Source: Anaerolineales bacterium (GTDB lineage: Bacteria; Chloroflexota; Anaerolineae; JAAEKA01). Taken from it: a stretch of DNA of 64,000 nucleotides. Under the pieces are notes generated by a model. It searched no databases. It was not told the DNA's origin and saw only the letters and a program-made list of their open reading frames with translations. The DNA lies in assembly GCA_020634615.1 (NCBI GenBank), contig JACKBI010000001.1, positions 744,001-808,000 on the forward strand. The letters run 5' to 3'. Positions 62,345 to 64,000 of the stretch are shown in pieces. Both the position numbers and the translations under genes were made by a program. Every line of letters begins with the position of its first letter. Positions within the stretch are counted from its first letter, which is position 1.

Positions 62345-62641
62345 ATGAAAACCATCGACAGCATCCGGACGATACTAAGCGAACATCTTCCTGAATTGCG
62401 CGACCAATACGGTGTGACATCAATTGCCGTATTTGGTTCAGCCGCGCGCGGAGACTTCGATGAGACCAGCGACGTAGATATTTTGGTGGATTTCGGTCGG
62501 CCCATTGGCTGGGAAATCGTGCACTTGCAGCTACGCCTGGAGGAACTGATTGGTTCTGAAGTCGATCTGGTTACCCGCAACGCTGCACTTCGCAAACCAC
62601 TTCTTTGGACATCGATCCAGGAGGACCTGGTCTATGTCTAA
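62345..62641 (+). CDS. mntA: MntA-type minimal nucleotidyltransferase antitoxin
   Basis: 98 residues from ATG 62345 (MKTIDSIRTILSEHLPELRD). The nucleotidyltransferase motif FGSAARGDFDETSDVDILVD is complete. In described MntA-HepT (type VII) systems MntA adds AMP units to the tyrosine of the HepT RX4HXY motif and neutralises it. It overlaps the next gene by 8 bases, as in such pairs. Confidence 0.88.
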   Translation: MKTIDSIRTILSEHLPELRDQYGVTSIAVFGSAARGDFDETSDVDILVDFGRPIGWEIVHLQLRLEELIGSEVDLVTRNAALRKPLLWTSIQEDLVYV

Positions 62642-62984
62642 GCGGAGTGCTCTGCTATTCTTGGCGGACATCCTCGAATCCATCGATAAGGTTCAACGCT
62701 ACACAGCAGACATGTCGTTTGAGGAGTTCGCTTACGATGACATGACGGTGGATGCCGTGGTGCGCAACCTGGAGATCATCGGTGAGGCCGCACGTCAAGT
62801 CTCGCCTGAATTGCGTGAACTGTACCCATCGATAGATTGGGTCGCCGTGGTTGGGTTTCGCAACGTCGTCATACATGAATATTTCGATGTAGATCTGGAA
62901 ATCGTTTGGACCATTGCAACCCAGAGACTTTCCCAACTACAATTTACCGTGCAGGAAATGATCGAATCAGTTACGCCGGAATGA
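62634..62984 (+). CDS. hepT: HepT-type HEPN (DUF86) RNase toxin
   Basis: 116 residues from ATG 62634. The DUF86 signature is complete: VVRNLEIIGEAARQVSPELR and the active motif RNVVIHEY (Arg76, His81, Tyr83), which fits RX4HXY exactly, with Tyr83 the expected AMPylation site. HEPN toxins cleave RNA. The ribosome site GGAGG lies within the mntA end. Intact and likely functional with its partner. Confidence 0.88.
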   Translation: MSKRSALLFLADILESIDKVQRYTADMSFEEFAYDDMTVDAVVRNLEIIGEAARQVSPELRELYPSIDWVAVVGFRNVVIHEYFDVDLEIVWTIATQRLSQLQFTVQEMIESVTPE

Positions 62985-63059
62985 CGGACTTTCCGTCTAA
63001 CCAAGTCATCGCCTACCACGCGCTGTGTTGTTCGCCCGTCAAGATGTGCGACCTGTTCG

Positions 63060-64000
63060 CTAATTCTCATCCCTCAAATCGACCACCTCTACCTGCAACC
63101 GCAGCGCTTCTACCGCAGCGCGACTGCCAACGCTGACCCCCTCGCGCATGGCTGAGGCGGTTCCGGTGGCCACGCCCCAGGACGCGACCTCCGCCAGGGG
63201 CAGCCCTTGCTGCAATGCCCAGACGATGCCGGCCAGCAGGCTATCCCCGGCTCCCGTTGGATTGGTGACCGATACGCCAGGCGGCCTGGCCCACACCGCC
63301 TGGCTTGCCGAAGCCAGCACCAGCCCCTGGGCACCCATGGACAGCGCCACCATCTCGACTCCCTGATCCAGGAAATGGCCGGCTGCGCGCGACGCATCAT
63401 GCGGCGAGTCGATCACCTGACCGGTGAGTTCCTCCGCTTCAGCAACGTTTGGCTTGACAAGCGCAGGTTGAGCAACGCAGCCCAGCCGCAGTGGCTCACC
63501 GCTCGTGTCCAGAAAGGCCTGGGCGCCACTCGCCTGCAGCAGGTCGATTACCTCAGCATAGAAACCAATCGGTAGACCTGGAGGCAGGCTGCCAGCCAGG
63601 ACCCAGAGATCGTCCGGCTGCACGCGCTCGCGGATCCGCTGCAAGAGCTCGTCGTGCTCCTGCGCTGAAATCGTTGGCCCGGCCTCGTTGACTTTGATGT
63701 GGCGGCCCGTGGCCTGATCAACAACCACGACGTTGGTGCGTGTCTCGCCGGCAATTTCGACGAAATCGGTGGTGATTCCCAGCGCGTCTAGGCCCTGTCT
63801 CAGCATCTGGCCGGTGCCGCCGCCGGCGAACGCCATGGCCACGCTGTCTCTGCCCAGGGCTTTCAACGCCCGCGAGACGTTGAAGCCCTTGCCGCCCCAG
63901 TCAAGACGGGTCGAGCTGGCGCGCAGAACGTCGTCGAACTCAATGCGGGGCACCGACAACGTGCGGTCGAGGACGGGGTTGGGTGTCAGCGTGACGATCA
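63060..64000 (-). CDS. PfkB-family sugar-phosphate kinase (1-phosphofructokinase-like), start at window edge
   Basis: The frame continues past the visible internal starts to the right edge: it reads IVTLTPNPVLDRTLSVPRIE, preceded by xTG at 63999-64001, so the start codon is cut by one base. The signatures are WGGKGFNVSRALKALGRDS, then VLAGSLPPGLP, VKPNVAEAEELTG and the anion-hole NPTGAGDSLLAGI. The TPNPxLDRT opening is that of FruK/LacC-type kinases, which phosphorylate fructose-1-P or tagatose-6-P. It is convergent with hepT. Which sugar it uses is open. Confidence 0.92.
   Translation of the reverse strand, partial: IVTLTPNPVLDRTLSVPRIEFDDVLRASSTRLDWGGKGFNVSRALKALGRDSVAMAFAGGGTGQMLRQGLDALGITTDFVEIAGETRTNVVVVDQATGRHIKVNEAGPTISAQEHDELLQRIRERVQPDDLWVLAGSLPPGLPIGFYAEVIDLLQASGAQAFLDTSGEPLRLGCVAQPALVKPNVAEAEELTGQVIDSPHDASRAAGHFLDQGVEMVALSMGAQGLVLASASQAVWARPPGVSVTNPTGAGDSLLAGIVWALQQGLPLAEVASWGVATGTASAMREGVSVGSRAAVEALRLQVEVVDLRDEN

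Overview
The window is GC-rich, gene-dense DNA that reads like a chromosome segment of a Chloroflexota bacterium (Anaerolineae/Caldilinea-like is my best guess, by inference from gene content and style, not by a search). Supporting signs are a large bacterial polysaccharide cluster, an aerobic phenylacetyl-CoA/homogentisate catabolic operon, a tungsten-type aldehyde ferredoxin oxidoreductase, a class III cyclase fused to a STAND ATPase, HEPN/MNT pairs, and many intergenic palindromes and short simple repeats. No rRNA, tRNA, CRISPR array, prophage or intact insertion sequence was seen.

Layout. 1-1.9 kb: the 5' part of a PHP-domain protein, a HIT hydrolase, and a junction where two decayed genes meet. 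2.1-13.7 kb: a minus-strand surface-polysaccharide operon (epimerase, GT2, GT-C, flippase, O-antigen ligase, GT4, GT2, methyltransferase, GT4, GT2), mostly joined by 4-base ATGA overlaps. 13.8-20.6 kb: a sialidase-like Asp-box membrane protein, a fused alpha/beta hydrolase-acyl-adenylate ligase, a lone CBM48 protein with glucokinase, and a SRAP protein. 20.7-35.0 kb: a minus-strand aromatic catabolism operon starting at paaA: paaA, a double-domain paaB, paaC, paaD, a dehydrogenase-like gene, an EthD-type gene, paaG, an aminopeptidase P, paaH, a crotonase, fahA, hmgA, a fused 2-oxoacid dehydrogenase E1 and another crotonase. 35.2-43.3 kb: a SUMF1-like lipoprotein, an M50 membrane protease, three more glycosyltransferases and a DUF4332 protein. 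43.5-53.1 kb: a plus-strand lipoate/one-carbon cluster (E1alpha, E1beta, E2, E3, lipoyl synthase, thioredoxin, formate-THF ligase) interrupted by a frameshifted YefM-like antitoxin and a HEPN/MNT pair. 53.3-64 kb: a radical SAM maturase with a SEC-C tail, a PRC-barrel protein, two membrane-associated proteins, the cyclase-STAND regulator, AOR, a MntA/HepT-type pair and a PfkB sugar kinase cut by the right edge.

How it fits together. The paa genes epoxidise and isomerise phenylacetyl-CoA and send it to beta-oxidation, while hmgA and fahA cleave homogentisate, so the operon probably handles Phe/Tyr-type compounds. The fused E1 has no E2/E3 beside it and may borrow those at 45.8-48.9 kb, which depend on the lipoyl synthase encoded just downstream.

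Two cross-cutting patterns stand out. Several strong promoters (TTG-type -35, 17-18 bp, TAtAaT-type -10) sit only 6-14 bases from the start codon, implying leaderless or nearly leaderless mRNAs. Long palindromes and simple repeats fill intergenic space and in some places run in frame into genes (the paaD N-terminus and two sites in the glycosyltransferase at 39.6 kb). All functions come from reading motifs by eye; no database search was run.
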